64,000 bases of DNA from Mauremys mutica (GCF_020497125.1 NC_059073.1:17195225-17259224); one strand, 5' to 3'; counted from the stretch's first letter, positions 40,766 through 52,400 are shown. The notes: generated by a model not told the origin, from the sequence alone. Numbers and translations: made by a program.

Positions 40766-43700
40766 GTGACACTCCTACTGTGGGTAAAGTTTCTCCTGTT
40801 ATCATATGGTATTTTCCCCCTTCTCCTGTTTTTATACTGTTTTTCTTGGACAAACCATAGGCCATTGATTTATGCTGTATCTAGAAAGCTCAGGCCTTAA
40901 GGATCTTCTACAGAGCCCCTTCTTCCCTCCGTGTGCTCATGGGATTTCCAGTGGCACTCAGGGGGGTGGTCTGGCATCCCTATGGAGGGGAAAACGAGCC
41001 CCCTTAAAACAGGTTGTTTTATGGTTTGGAGGCATTAGAAAATATAGCTGCCCTAAATGCCATTTGCAGCCCATTGTATTGCTCACTCTGCTTGTATGTT
41101 GCATCCATTTCCTCTACCCTTTGTCCATCTTTTCTATTTAGATTGTAAACAGGGACTGGCCACTGCTCCACAGCTCTGCAGTGCCCAGTACAGTGGGTCC
41201 TCCTTCTTGGTTGGTAACTAAGCAGCTGACTTGTTTTAAATAAGAAACCTTTGTGATGGGCAATAAAGGTGAAACCCATGACAGAACTAGCATAGATTTG
41301 CCGTGCTCAGGATGACACATCTCTCTTCCAGCATCTCCCCTTCATCCAGGCAGGATGTTTGTAGCATACCGGGTCTTGCCAGAGTGGATTATTCATTATT
41401 CTTTCCTGCTACACTGGAAGCAGAGCACAGGCGGTGTTAGGATTTCAAAGGACTCCCTGCAGGGAATCACTTTGAGGGGCCTCTCCTTCAAAACAAAAAT
41501 CCTACCTTCACTTTAAAAATCTGGCAGGGAGGGATTAAAACTGCCCACACCCAGCAAAACAAGGTCCAACATGCTTACATAGTACTCATAGGGATGGGCC
41601 CCGAATTCTCAGCACCACCATGAGAGGGTGAAAAGGAGAGGCCCTGTCGGACTTTTCCCATTCTCAGTATATTTGAAATAAATGCTGCTGACTTTACTTT
41701 TGTGTGTGGTTTCATAGAGATAGGCTGAGCAGTATTAAGCCCTTTATTTGTAACCCACTGGGGTACAAAATGTCAGACACAGGTCAGCCCTAGGATGTGG
41801 TATTCACAAGGGAAGAATGGCTATCCCCAGAGAGCTATTTCCTGAGCGTTCTTCAATAAAATACTAGGTCAGATTTTTTCAGAGAGTATCAACACAACCG
41901 CCAGGTTTGTGCTTGCAGTTAAGTAAGCCTGGGTTTATGATGCTGTGTGGACACTGAAGCACGGGCTTGAAAACTTCAAGTCTGCAAGGCTGGGTCCCAC
42001 AGACCTGAATTTACACTGCAGTCTAGATATACCCTCTGACGCTACATGATTAAATAGGAAGTGGTTGGGTATTTTTCCAAAAGCCCATTGAGTCAAGAGG
42101 AAATAGCAAAGGAAATGAAACCTAAAAAAGTGAGGGAGAGAGATTCAGGTATTATGTAGATTTTAATGGTAAGGATTAAAAGCAATAAACAGAATAGGTG
42201 GTCATGGAAAATGCAGCCTCAATGGCAGCCCAGCACCTCCTAGCAGCACAAAGAAGCATTGGTTCAGTACTGATGTAGAGGGACGTGATTAGTGTAGGAT
42301 AAATGAATCCCCACACCAGTTCTGACATGTCTCCTATCCAAGTAGTGACCCTGCCTCACTTGTGACATCCAGCACTATCTCTGCATGTGATGGTATGGGT
42401 GCATTTTACAGGTAAACAATTATTCCATTTGCCATACAGGCCATCAGGTGCTCTTAGTAGCAGGATTGAGTCTGTCTGGGCACTTTATATACTAAGGGCC
42501 AATTCTACCAGGTGCTCAGCATCCTCAGCTGTTACTGATGTCATTGGGAGGGGAGGGGTCAAAGGTGCTGAGTGCCCCACAGGATTGGGCCCTAAATGCA
42601 TACAGGATTGGCTAGCAGGGACACTCAGTAACGCACAGGACTGGACCCTAATATCCAAGGCATCAAATACCAAATTATCTAGTCACTTTAACATGTAATT
42701 TCAAAATGCAAAGAACCTCTGGTGTCTATGTAGCGGTGTCCCAATCTCCCAGTCATAGAAAATGCTAGGCTAATTGGTCTGGTAGGGAAAAGAGAAAGTT
42801 CTGTGTTTGATAAATTAATCAGTGAGCGCTGCTGTACATTTGCCACTAAAATCCCTAATTAGACATAAAATGCTGAAGAATAGGATTTTTTTTTTAAGCC
42901 AGAAGTTTATTTTTTAATTGAAGGGACAACTTTTTGATCCTCCATTAGTGGGGAATGGAAGAAAGGCTTTTGAACGTAAGCAGCACCCCCGCCACTGCTT
43001 AGCATCTGAGAGATTCAGCCCTGCACTTTGCGTGAATCCCACGAGCCTATCAATACTTAGCATAAACCTACTAAAAGGATCAAATTGACATTCACGCAAA
43101 CCAGAATCCCTGAAACCGCAAAAGCTTTTAATCCGCGACTGCTTGTGAGAGGATAGCATCTCATTAGCAGTCTAGACTAATCATCAGTGGTTAGTTTATA
43201 AAAGGGCAGTTATCAACAAAGCAAGTGAAGTCTGAAATGCTGATAGGGTCAGGCATTAATTGAAAGGTCTGGGGTTTAATTGCCTGGTGTCCATTTCCCT
43301 TCCCTAATTTTTTAATGGCTCCTGATGCTTTTGGTAACTGATAAAGGGAGCAAGCTTTAGAAGCAACAGGAGAGACAAACTGATTCCTTAAAATAACAAT
43401 TAAGAAAATGAAGCCAAGGCAGACAGGGGTATCATATAAGAATCCTCTATAGATCCTTACTGTGCTTTTGTATGTTTCAGATGGAGCTGGCACTTATCTG
43501 GACCCTTAGGCAATGATATAGTGCAGCTGGAAGTCAAGGTGAAATGCCATTTATATTCTTTCATTAACCCTCCCAGGCCTGTCATTAAATATGGCAGGCG
43601 TAGCATTTTTCGCTCTAAATGAAAGAGCACTGCTAATCCCAGGAGGCTAGAATTTTTTCAGTGCCTAAGTTGATGAACAAGACAAGGTCAGCAATTTTCA

Positions 43701-44302
43701 GTTTATTGACAGAACTCTATTTACCTTTAGAAGTATTAAAATGGTATTTCGGGTGCTTAAGGGCAGAACTGTGACCAAAACAAAAAGGGAGAGAGTTCTG
43801 AGACGCATTGGCATTATGCTTCCTGAAGTATTAATTTTTCTTTCACTTTCCAAAGGAGAAGGAGATATTTTGTGATCAGAAAATGGTTTAACTAAGAAAA
43901 GGACTTTAACAAATGTAGCAGCATGCAGCAGATGTAGCCAAAGACAGAGAAGCGGCACAATAGAGACACAGCAAAAACCACAGCAAAGCATCCATTCAGA
44001 GTGAAACATGGGCTATGATTTAAGAAATGTTTGTGGTTGGAGGGTTTGGGGTTTTTTTTTTTTTTTGGCTGTCTGATCTAGATTTTAGTGTGGGAAACAG
44101 AACTAGCCATTAGAAATCTCTCACTAATGGCAATTACTGAATGGCCACAACCAAGCATCCCTTATGTTTATAAAGCCGAATGGCACTGTTAATGAACAGC
44201 CTTGTTGAGGGAGCCAGGCCTCAGTCCAGGAGAAATTAGACTGGATTCTCTTTTAACCATGGCTGTCACCTGGAATGAGTTTCACATGAAAGGTTTGTCC
44301 TT
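40766..44302. other. No gene; candidate conserved non-coding block
   Basis: No gene is supported. A MITE-like right end (ttacactgcagtctagatat) lies near 42013-42033. The stretch 42790-43690 stands out as complex, repeat-free in appearance and rich in homeodomain-type words (cattaattgaaagg, ctaattttttaatgg). I treat it as a candidate regulatory element only. Confidence 0.4.
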
Positions 44303-44511
44303 TAAGGGCTTGTCTTCATCAGGGGAAAAAAAGGTGTATTCTTAACTTGAGTTAGTTAACACGAGATAACTAAAATCCTAGCGAAGACAAGGCAGTTAGC
44401 TGTGGTTTTAACATGAGTTAGCAGGTTGAGATAAACCACAGGTTCCCCTATAATCTTTACCTTGACCTCCTATCTCATGTAAAACTGCAAACTTCCTTGT
44501 CTTCACTATGA
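44303..44511. repeat. MITE of the GGCTTGTCTTCA type
   Basis: Left end agggcttgtcttcatcagg; an inverted counterpart agcgaagacaaggc lies at 44378-44393, and a second forward-looking end (ccttgtcttcactatg) at 44495-44511. This suggests one short MITE plus part of a second. AT-rich interior with gttagttaac words as at 39175. Confidence 0.5.
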
Positions 44512-45085
44512 TCATCAATGACAGATCATGGCATAGAGAATACACTCAGATGATACCAAGCTGGGAGGGGTTGAGAGTGCTTTGGAGGAGAGGATTGAAA
44601 CTCAAAATGATCTGGGCAAATTGGAGAAATGGTCTGAAGTAAATAGGATGAAATTTAACAAGGACAAATGCAAAGTACTCCACTTAGGAAGTAACAATCA
44701 GTTGCACACATACAAAATGGGAAATGACTGCCTAGGAAGGAGTACTGCGGAAAGGGATCTTGGGATCATAGTGAATCACAAGCTAAATATGAGTCAACAG
44801 TGTAACACTGTTGCAAAAAAAAGCAAACATCATTCTGGGATGTATTAGCAGGAGTGTTGTAAGCAAGACACAAGAAGTAATTCTTCTGCTCTACTCCGTG
44901 CTGATTAGGCCTCAACTGGAGTATTGTGTTCAGTTCTGTGTACCACATAACAGGAAAGATGTGGACAAATTGGAGAAAGACCAGAGATGAGCAACAAAAA
45001 TTATTAAAAATCTAGAAAACATGACCTATGAGGGAAGATTGAGAAGAATGGGTTTGTTTAGTCCAAACAAGAGAAGACAAGCCCT
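44512..45085 (+). mobile_element. CR1 LINE fragment, 3' truncated
   Basis: The frame 44582-44848 carries EKWSEVNRMKFNKDKCKVLHLG and LNMSQQCNTVAKK, part of the CR1 RT C-terminal region. The sequence shifts frame near 44815 and continues with caactggagtattgtgttcag. It breaks off at about 45085 without a 3' tail, so the end was lost after insertion. It is the closest relative of 28380-29052 in the window. Confidence 0.88.
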
Positions 45086-45089
45086 AACT

Positions 45090-45366
45090 AATTAAGGCTC
45101 AGAACGCTCCTGTAGGGAAAGTACTCTGCTGATTTTACAGACAGGGGAGAAAGTGAGACATAGAAATGTTATGTTATGCAGTCAATCAGTGGCAGAGTTG
45201 GGATAATAATCTATGGCCCTGATTCTCCTCTGCCTTGTACTTTGTGCAATCATTTACAGCTTGCAAAGTACTATTCTACTTGATGGCATTTTCCACCCAT
45301 TTTGCACAAGTGAAAATGACTACATAAATTTTCTGACAACCAGTCCTGCCATCTAACCACTAGGTT
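45090..45366 (+). repeat. MIR-like SINE remnant
   Basis: The words gattttacagacaggggaga, gtcaatcagtggcagagttg and tgccatctaaccactaggtt follow the 3' half of a MIR-type amniote SINE. The centre is interrupted by unrelated sequence. Old and diverged. Confidence 0.5.
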
Positions 45367-45372
45367 GAAACT

Positions 45373-46778
45373 ATGATGCTGTGTGGAATCTGGGAGACAC
45401 TTTATGGTATTGTTGATACCATTATTATAAAATTGCAATGAATCTGACCAGATATGCCATGTGAGGTCTCTGTGAGAATATTACAATTTGCCAAGTATGA
45501 TAACCTTGTTTATATGTTTGTGTCACCTTTGTATTGTGATTTATAGATATGTAGGGTATATCTGTATTTCCAAACTTGTGCTGTGTTTCTGGGTGACACA
45601 CCCAGACAGATTAGCCCAGTGGTTCTCAAACTAGGGCCACCGCTTGTTCAGGGAAAGCCCCTGGCGGGCTGAGCCGGTTTGCTTACCTGCCGGGTCCGCA
45701 GGTTTGGCCGATCGCGGCTCCCGCTGGCCGCGGTTCACCGCTCCAGGCCAATGGGAGCTGCAGGAAGCGGCGTGGGCTGAGGGACATTCTGGCTGCCCTT
45801 CCTGCAGCCCCCATTGGCCTGGAGCGGTGAACCGTGGCCTGTGGGAGCCACGATTGGCCGAACCTGCGGATGTGGCAGGTAAACAAACTGGCCCAGCCCG
45901 CCAGGGGCTTTCCCTGAACAAGCGGTGGCCTTAGTTCTAGAACCACTGTCCTAGCCTGTTCGATGGCCCATCAAGGGTCATCAGCTGAACCCATTTAAAG
46001 CAGCCAGAGGTACACCTTATGCCTCAGCAGGACTTGTAGGGGCATGCCTGTGGACAGAGAACTCTGAGGCTTCTCCATGCCATGTGCTGTGAGCTTGTGT
46101 TTGGGACAAAGGAAATACAAACTGCATGGCAAAAAGAATATATAAAGGGCAGCTGCATCATCTCCATTTTGTTTTCATTCCTGCTTCTTACCTCTGGAGT
46201 AACTTTTCTACAAACTGAAGCTCTGAACAAAGGACTGAATGACCCGTCCAAGCTGCTGGTGTGTTCCAGAAGGACCTTTAAGCCAAACTCACCTATACTG
46301 CTAAGAACCTGATATATGGACTTGGAAGTCACTGTATGTATGTGATTACTTTATCATTTAACAACTCTCTTCTGGTTCGTTCTTTCATAATAAACCTTTA
46401 GTTTTAGATACTAAAGGATTGGCTGGCAGCCTGGTATTTTGGGTAAGATCCAAACTAATATTGGCCTGGTAAAATGGCTGGCCCTTTGGGCTCAGAAGAA
46501 CATTTTGTATAGTGAGCAGAGTTTTTTAAATAACTTCTCACTTTACTGGACTATGTGCTGATTGGGAGCCAGAGAACTGGAATACACTAAAGGGGGCTGT
46601 GTGATTTCTTTTTTTAGCTTGATAACCAGTGTGGGGATTAGAAGCACAGTTTGTGACTGGTTGGTGAGTTTCACTTCAGTGTTAACCACCAGTCTTTGGG
46701 AAGATCTGCTCCCCCTTTTGCAGCCCGCCCTGATGTTGGCATTTTCAGTGAGGGCTACCACAGGCACATTGGGTCACC
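45373..46778 (+). mobile_element. Retroviral-type solo LTR with hAT insertion
   Basis: About 1.07 kb of LTR-like sequence once the nested hAT is removed. It has a TATA box (TATAAA, 46141-46146) and an AATAAA at 46389-46394, spaced as U3, R and U5. Possible 6-bp target duplication GAAACT at 45367-45372 and 46779-46784. I recognise it from memory as a turtle endogenous-retrovirus LTR. No gag, pol or env is present next to it, so it is a solo LTR and encodes nothing. Confidence 0.55.
45617..45948. mobile_element. Palindromic hAT element, TTCTCAAA ends, in LTR
   Basis: It begins CAGTGGTTCTCAAACTAGGG and ends TTCTAGAACCACTG, inverted. The core again carries cttacctgccgggtccgcag and ggcaggtaaacaaactgg, as at 30968 and 23179. 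Flanks gattagcc and tcctagcc agree at 5 of 8 positions, a decayed target duplication. It lies in the U3 part of the LTR at 45373. Confidence 0.85.
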
Positions 46779-46784
46779 GAAACT

Positions 46785-47149
46785 TCTTCAGAAAAGCCTA
46801 GATGACTTTCAAATACAACTTTGCACATTTCTGAACTTTCTGGTGGGATTAGGATCAAATGTACCAGAGTACTGTGCAACAAGACAGAGAGTTCTAGGCT
46901 GACGAGAGGTTGTGCTCTGTAAACCCTATTCATGGGAGACTTCCAATTTAGTTTTGAAGAATCACAACCTACTCCTCCAATATATATTCAGACAGAATTC
47001 TCACTGAACTCAGTTGAGTTAGGACTACAAGTCTACAGGAGATTTCTATACTTTAAAGAAGAATCCATACTGTTAGCTCCTTACCTGAACTGAACCTCAG
47101 GCATTTATTTATATGAATATTTATACCAATTAGACCGTGTCTTTGTTGT
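46785..47149. other. No gene recognised
   Basis: Spacer between a solo LTR and a LINE remnant, with nothing I can identify. Confidence 0.45.
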
Positions 47150-48235
47150 CATCTTCTTCTAGTCTTCTCCCATCTAGATGGGGTCAGGTCTTCATGTCCT
47201 TTTTCTCCATTCCAGTCTGTCTTGAATCAGTTCCTTGGAATCTCTGCAGCTAATCAAATCCTTTTGTATGACATCCATCCATCTAGTTTTGTGTCTTCCA
47301 ACCCTTCTCTTACCCTCCTCTTCTACCTTTAACACCCTGTTTCCTATATATTCTTTCAATCTTTTCACATGAACCAACCATCTAAGCCCAGATTCTCTCA
47401 GGTTTTCTATAGTTAGTATCACTTTCATGCTTCCTCTATTCATTCATTCTGAACATGGCCCATCCTTGTAACTCCAAGCATCCGTCTTAGCATTTTCGTT
47501 TCCACTGTATTCAAGATCTGCTCCTATCTCTTCGTCAGTGCCCATCATTCAGGGCCATTCAGAAGTGGAGGCCTAATTACCTTCTTGGAGGCGTTACTTT
47601 TCAATTTGACAGGCATCATCCTACCGCAGATCACTCTGCTCATTTCTCTCCATTTAGTCCAGGCCTTTCCTATTCTGCTTACAAGTTTGTCATTGAGTTC
47701 ACCATTATCCTATACCGGGGTGGCCAACCTGAGCTGGAGAAGGAGCCAGAATTTACCAATGTACATTGCTGAAGAACCACAGAAATACATCAGCAGTGCC
47801 CCCATCATCTCCTCCCCTCCCCCCGCTCCCAGTGCCTCCCACCCACCGGCAGCCCCACTGATCAGCACCTCCTCCTCTCTCCCCGCGCCTCCAGATCAGC
47901 TGTTTTGTGGCATGCAGGAGGCTCTGGGAGGAGGGGTAGGGGAAGGAGCAAGGGCACAGCAGGCTCAGAAAAGGGGACGGGAAGGGGTGGAGTGGGGGCA
48001 GGGCCTGTGGCAGAGCCAGGGGTTGAGCAGTGAGCACCCCCCGGCACATTGGAAAGTTGGCGCCTTTAGCTCCAGCCCCGGAGTCGGTGCCTATACAAGG
48101 AGCCGCATATTAACTTCTGAAGAGCCGCATATGGCTCTGGAACCACAGGTTGGCCACCCCTGTCCTACACTCTCAGTCTAGGTATCTGAACCTCTGTATC
48201 TTTGGTAGTGGTTGGTTCCCCCAGTTTCAGTCTCA
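47150..48235 (-). mobile_element. RTE-like LINE remnant split by a hAT element
   Basis: On the minus strand, 47192-47443 encodes LRESGLRWLVHVKRLKEYIG and RRVGRHKTRWMDVIQKDL, the C-terminal region of RTE/BovB-type LINE proteins. Upstream, 47444-47700 encodes, in broken frames, KLVSRIGKAWTKWREM, VIRPPLLNGPE, WALTKR and TVETKMLRRMLGVTRMGH. The coding sense is interrupted by the hAT at 47716-48162 and seems to resume beyond it. This is a different LINE clade from the CR1 copies. Not functional. Confidence 0.75.
47716..48162. mobile_element. hAT non-autonomous element, GGCCAACC ends
   Basis: The ends CGGGGTGGCCAACCTG and CAGGTTGGCCACCCCTG are inverted repeats. The flanks tcctatac (47708-47715) and tcctacac (48163-48170) are an 8-bp duplication with one mismatch. 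The right subterminal part carries gagccgcatat twice. The middle is a C-rich then G-rich block whose complementary composition can fold. The 198-codon frame at 47585-48181 is a by-product. Confidence 0.9.
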
Positions 48236-49067
48236 TTGTCAATTACATTGTTTGTATATATAATATCTAAAATGTGTATTCATTTTTTTTTCATTTTTTT
48301 GACAGGGTATTAAAGGTCTCCTGATATTTGTACTGTCATAAATTACTTCTGTCCTAACATTACAATATGGGTCCCTCTTATCATAGTGATCACTTCGGGA
48401 ATGTTGTTGAATTTGGTTGAGTTGTAGTTGGGGTTTTTTGTTTTTTGTTATCATAGCATCCTTCTTGCAGACCTGAACTGACATCAATTTGCCATTGTCT
48501 TGACATCTTAAAGTTGTTTCTTATAAAACTTGTACTGGTGTCACTTTGTTTCAAGCTGATATTGTCAGAGTGTCTCCCTGGATTTGTACTGACAATTTAT
48601 TTTCATTTTGACATAGTGTCATCTACACAGACCTTTGCTGGAATCTCTCGTAAATGAAAAGCAGTTTCGTTCCGCGTAAACTAACTGAGCTTGCTCAGTA
48701 GTTAGCTTTCTGACTTCAGTTTCTCAGCTTTTAATTTTATTTAGGCTTATAGAGACATTTTAAAAGTGCCTTTCCAATGCTCTCGGTGCCTTTGCCATAA
48801 ATTGCAATGAAAGAAATAAAGGCTGACCTCTTAAAAAGGCTTAAAAACATTGAAATGAACTGGCCAGTGTGTTTGCAGCAGCGCCATCTACTGGATAGAT
48901 TCAGGACTGTCCAGCTGGTCAGTCCTGTACTGCGGAGAGCTGATGGAGAGTTTCTTTTTTAGTTCAAATGGCAGGTCTTGAGTTTTTGGAACTGGGTGAT
49001 CTGAGTTATGCCTCAAATGTTGCTAAGAAATTTCAAGTGGCTGTGCATAGCAGCACAGGAGCAATCA
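48236..49067. other. No gene recognised
   Basis: AT-rich spacer; no gene or named repeat. Near 48870-48960 (gcgccatctactggatagat) there is a word I also associate with old repeats. Confidence 0.4.
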
Positions 49068-49069
49068 TA

Positions 49070-49342
49070 GGGCATGTCTACACTGCAATCCAAGATGTGA
49101 TTTCAGCTTGGATAGACATATCCGCTTCACCCATGCTAACTTGTCTAAAAATTGCAGTGTAGATGCAACGATGTGGGCTTCAGCCGCACAAGTAGGTACT
49201 CCAGGCTCACTGGTGTGGTTGTACAGCCCTTACTGCGGCTGTTGGCCCCACAACTACACTGCTATTTTTAGCCATGGGTGAAGCTAGTGCAGGATGTCTA
49301 TCCGAGCTGCAATCATACCTGAAATTACAATGTAGACATACC
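49070..49342. mobile_element. TA-flanked MITE, GTCTACACTG ends
   Basis: Left end GGGCATGTCTACACTGCAAT; right end ATTACAATGTAGACATACC, inverted. Both are bordered by TA (49068-49069 and 49343-49344), the Tc1/mariner-type target. 273 bp, internally with further inverted words (cttggatagacatatccg and gatgtctatccgagctgc). Relatives at 6294, 39175 and 44303. Confidence 0.8.
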
Positions 49343-49344
49343 TA

Positions 49345-50079
49345 GAGAGTCCTGAATCCACAAATTTGTTGCACTATATCTTTTTGCAATACCAAAATGG
49401 GGAAAAGGCTCTACTTTCGGGTTACTGAGGTGGTTGCTCAGGTGTTGTGGACATTTTTCTGTGAGCCAGACTGTCACATTACCTTTTTCTCAAGTTTGTT
49501 CTTTTTCTTAAGTCCAAAGAAAAATTGTGGGGTACAGTTCTTCATCCAATCCCAACTCCCCACGTTTCCGCTTCCACAGGAGCCATGGAGAGACACTATG
49601 CAACGTGATTAAAATTCAAGAGACATTATCCGCTTGTTGCAGGGTGAGCTCTCGCATGTGGATATGAAATATTGCTAGGATTATCCATGTTCCTGGCTAA
49701 GGTGTCCTGTATATCTGATTTTGCAGGCGCCATTGCTGACCAGAGTATAGGCACAATTTAATGAGACATTTGCAGTGTCAGTATGTTTCAGTTTTGTGGT
49801 AAATGCAAAGAATAGCTTAGCCCTTAAGGATCTCCAAAATTGCTCAATCAACATATAGATACTGGGAAAAGGAATTTGTGAAGTATTATTTAAAAGATTA
49901 GATAGTTATATGAATAATAAAGTCTATAGTTATATTAGAGAAGGGAAAAATAAGATATATAATCTCCATGAAGGTATCCTCCAGTTAGAGATTCTTAAAC
50001 CCTGAAACAAAGTTTGATCTCTCTTCCAATACTTCTTTAGCATTATCTATTATAATGCTGGATATTCTTGTTATCCTGA
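49345..50079. other. No gene recognised
   Basis: AT-rich; no gene seen. The right end runs into an old CR1 fragment (ctccagttagagattcttaaaccctg may already be CR1 tail). Confidence 0.4.
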
Positions 50080-50262
50080 TAAGCATCCAATCCACCTTTG
50101 AATTCTACTGAGTTCTTTGGCCTCAGCAATATCATGTGGCAATGAGTTCCACTGAATAATCACAAGCTATGTGAAAAAAGCCTTTCCCTCGATCAGTTTT
50201 GAATTTGACTATCACTAATCTCTGTCTAAAAGGAAACCATAAATCACTGGAGGTAACACTGT
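50080..50262 (-). mobile_element. Old CR1 LINE fragment
   Basis: It contains catccaatccacctttgaat, atgtggcaatgagttccact and gtgaaaaaagcctttccctc. These correspond on the minus strand to the end of a CR1-type RT and the start of the 3' UTR. More diverged than other copies. Confidence 0.55.
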
Positions 50263-50432
50263 CTGTTGGATTAAGCATGAGAGACAGGACCTTCAGAGAT
50301 TTAGCCCCACCTCTGCCATGAACTCATTATGTGACCAGCCCCACTTCTGCCATGGACTCATCACTCACACAGAGCAAAATTTTTGGAAGTGACTTCTAAT
50401 TATGGATGCTGTAGTAGGAAGAGAGCCTGAGA

Positions 50433-51311
50433 TGTAAGTCCTTGTATCAGAGGCCTGGTATGACGCAGAACCTGATCACAGAATCTGGCAAGAACAGGGC
50501 TCATAATGCAGAAACACACATTCCTAAGAAGTGCTAAGCACAGAGTACTCATGCAAACACATTCTGATATCAAGTGGTACCAAAACATCCGAATATCAAG
50601 GATGGTACAAAAACATTCCCCAAGGATAACAGGAGCACGCTGACTCCTCCTAAAAGATAAGGTTAGGATGAGAGTACATAATAGAAATGTTTTAATCGAA
50701 CCAACATGTACAAGGTGATGGATAATTACTGCCCCCTAACATGGCTAGTTATTAACTATATCAGAGGCAGTCCTAATTTGTTTGTATTGGGGTATAAAGA
50801 TGTATCTCAGAGGGAGTATCTTTGTCCAGCCGAGGGGGAAATGAAAAGTCCCGCCATTCACTGAGCTGCATCCATTGTCACAGGCATACCTGTCTTAGTA
50901 TCCTCAAAGAGTCTGCCAGGTGCTATTACCGTGCTTTGTTGACAATAAACCTGGCCTGGCACCTTCGTACCTTAACGGATCTTGTGGTCATTGGATGGTT
51001 CACTTAAGGGAGGGTTCTCAAACTGGAGGTTGGGACCCCTCAGGGGGTCACAAGGTTATTACATGGGGGGTTGCGATCTGTCAGCCTCCACCCCAAACCC
51101 CACTTTTCCTCCAGCATTTATAATGGTGTTAAATATATAAAAATGTGTTTTTAATTTATAAGGGGGTCACACTCAGAGGCTTGCTATGTGAAAGGTGTCA
51201 CCAGTACAAAAATTTGAGAACCACAGACTTAAGGTCTCTTGTGCTGGCAGTCTGCGCAGAGCTGGGTTAGTACACAGGAAGAACACACATGCAGTCGAAC
51301 ATCTAACCACA
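50433..51311 (+). mobile_element. Retroviral-type solo LTR with hAT insertion
   Basis: It starts TGTAAGTCC and ends near AACCACA. TATAAA at 50793-50798 and AATAAA at 50944-50949 (in gttgacaataaacctgg) are 151 bases apart, as in a short R region, followed by U5. I recognise it from memory as a turtle retroviral LTR. The target duplication is not resolved. No internal retroviral genes flank it. The U5 is interrupted by a hAT element. Confidence 0.55.
51010..51226. mobile_element. hAT element, TTCTCAAA ends, in LTR U5
   Basis: 217 bp starting GAGGGTTCTCAAACTGG and ending AAATTTGAGAACCACAG. Flanked by a perfect 8-bp duplication, ACTTAAGG (51002-51009 and 51227-51234), from the LTR. The interior (cagcatttataatggtgtta, ttataagggggtcacactca) is not palindromic and matches 53023-53239 throughout. 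Its ends resemble those of 30968 and 45617. Confidence 0.93.
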
Positions 51312-51947
51312 GATGCCTAACATTAAGCAGGTAGGGTCAGATTTTCAGAGGTGCTGATCAGCCACAGATCCCACTGGAATCAACTGGAGTTGTTGGAGCT
51401 TAGCATGTCTGGAAAGTACACTATAGGTTTATGTAGGTGATCCAAATCAGGCCATTTTTTAATATTCGTGCCTAAAGCTCCACCTGCCTCAGTTTCCCAG
51501 CCTAGGAAATGGGAATATGAATACTTACCTACCTTAAATGTTATTGTTTAGGATTCTTTATTTAATGCCTATACAACATTCTGAAAATGTGAAACACTAC
51601 ATTATTGTTAAGAATTGTTGCTGTCAACGCTGATGATGATGGTAGCACAAATTCTACTTCAATTCAGTGTTTAGGAAAAAAAAGTCTTGGACTAGAAAAA
51701 TAAAATCAACAATAATTAATTGCTTCAATATTTCTCATGGTCATACCTGCACCACAGGAAATTAATTTCCATTCATAATGCAGATACAAGAGAGGAGATG
51801 GAAGGGGAATAAATTAATTTGGCTGATGGATATTCTGTAGTTTAATACCAATATTAATCTTTTTAAAATAGAGATATTGGGAATGACATCCAGATTCAAA
51901 ATTTATGTGGCTAAATTTGACACTATGAAATTGACATTATTCTGGAG
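51312..51947. other. No gene; MIR-like fragment
   Basis: No gene. Near 51480-51570, cctcagtttcccagcctagg and the following words resemble an antisense MIR-type SINE. Confidence 0.4.
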
Positions 51948-52092
51948 ATGAGGGCATTTCAACCCTGGGGCAAAGCAATTTTGGGGGCCCCATCCATAAA
52001 AAAAGTGCAATACTATATTCTCATGGGGGTCCCTGCGGGGCCTGGCGCAAATTGCCCCACTTGCTCTGCACCCACGGGCGGCCCTGGGAAAA
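51948..52092. repeat. Truncated DNA-transposon-like repeat
   Basis: It contains ttttgggggccccatccat, gtgcaatactatattctcat and ends gcacccacgggcggccctgg. The right end resembles the CAGGGCCGCCC-type ends of the GC-rich hAT elements. The left end and target duplication are missing. A low-confidence call. Confidence 0.45.
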
Positions 52093-52199
52093 ATAAACCT
52101 TCTGCATCTCAGCACAAACCCAGTTTTGAGAAAACTTCTTTACAAGGTATCACGGATTCTCAGCATCAGCTAGTGCTAAAAGGCACTAAAGCTCATTAA

Positions 52200-52400
52200 A
52201 AGGGTTGGACAAATATTTTCCATCAAAACTTTTTCTGGATCGAAAACTAGGGGTTTTTAAAAAGCAGAAAAAAATCATGGACAATGTCTGCTTTCCTTCA
52301 AAATTTGTTGTGGTTTTTTAATTGAAAAGCTGAAATTAGTCTGCCAAAACCTGAATATGGTTTGGGGTTTCAGAAGTGTGTGGCCAAATATTTGCTGCTT
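52200..52400. repeat. AT-rich repeat, TTTTCCATCAAAA family
   Basis: It begins agggttggacaaatattttc and has catcaaaactttttctggat, parallel to 32955-33120. The ACTACA-CTCCCA motif is absent. Truncated. Confidence 0.45.

Noticed and set aside
47585..48181. 198-codon frame
   Set aside because: Covers a hAT element and part of an antisense LINE; the reading frame crosses the element boundary.
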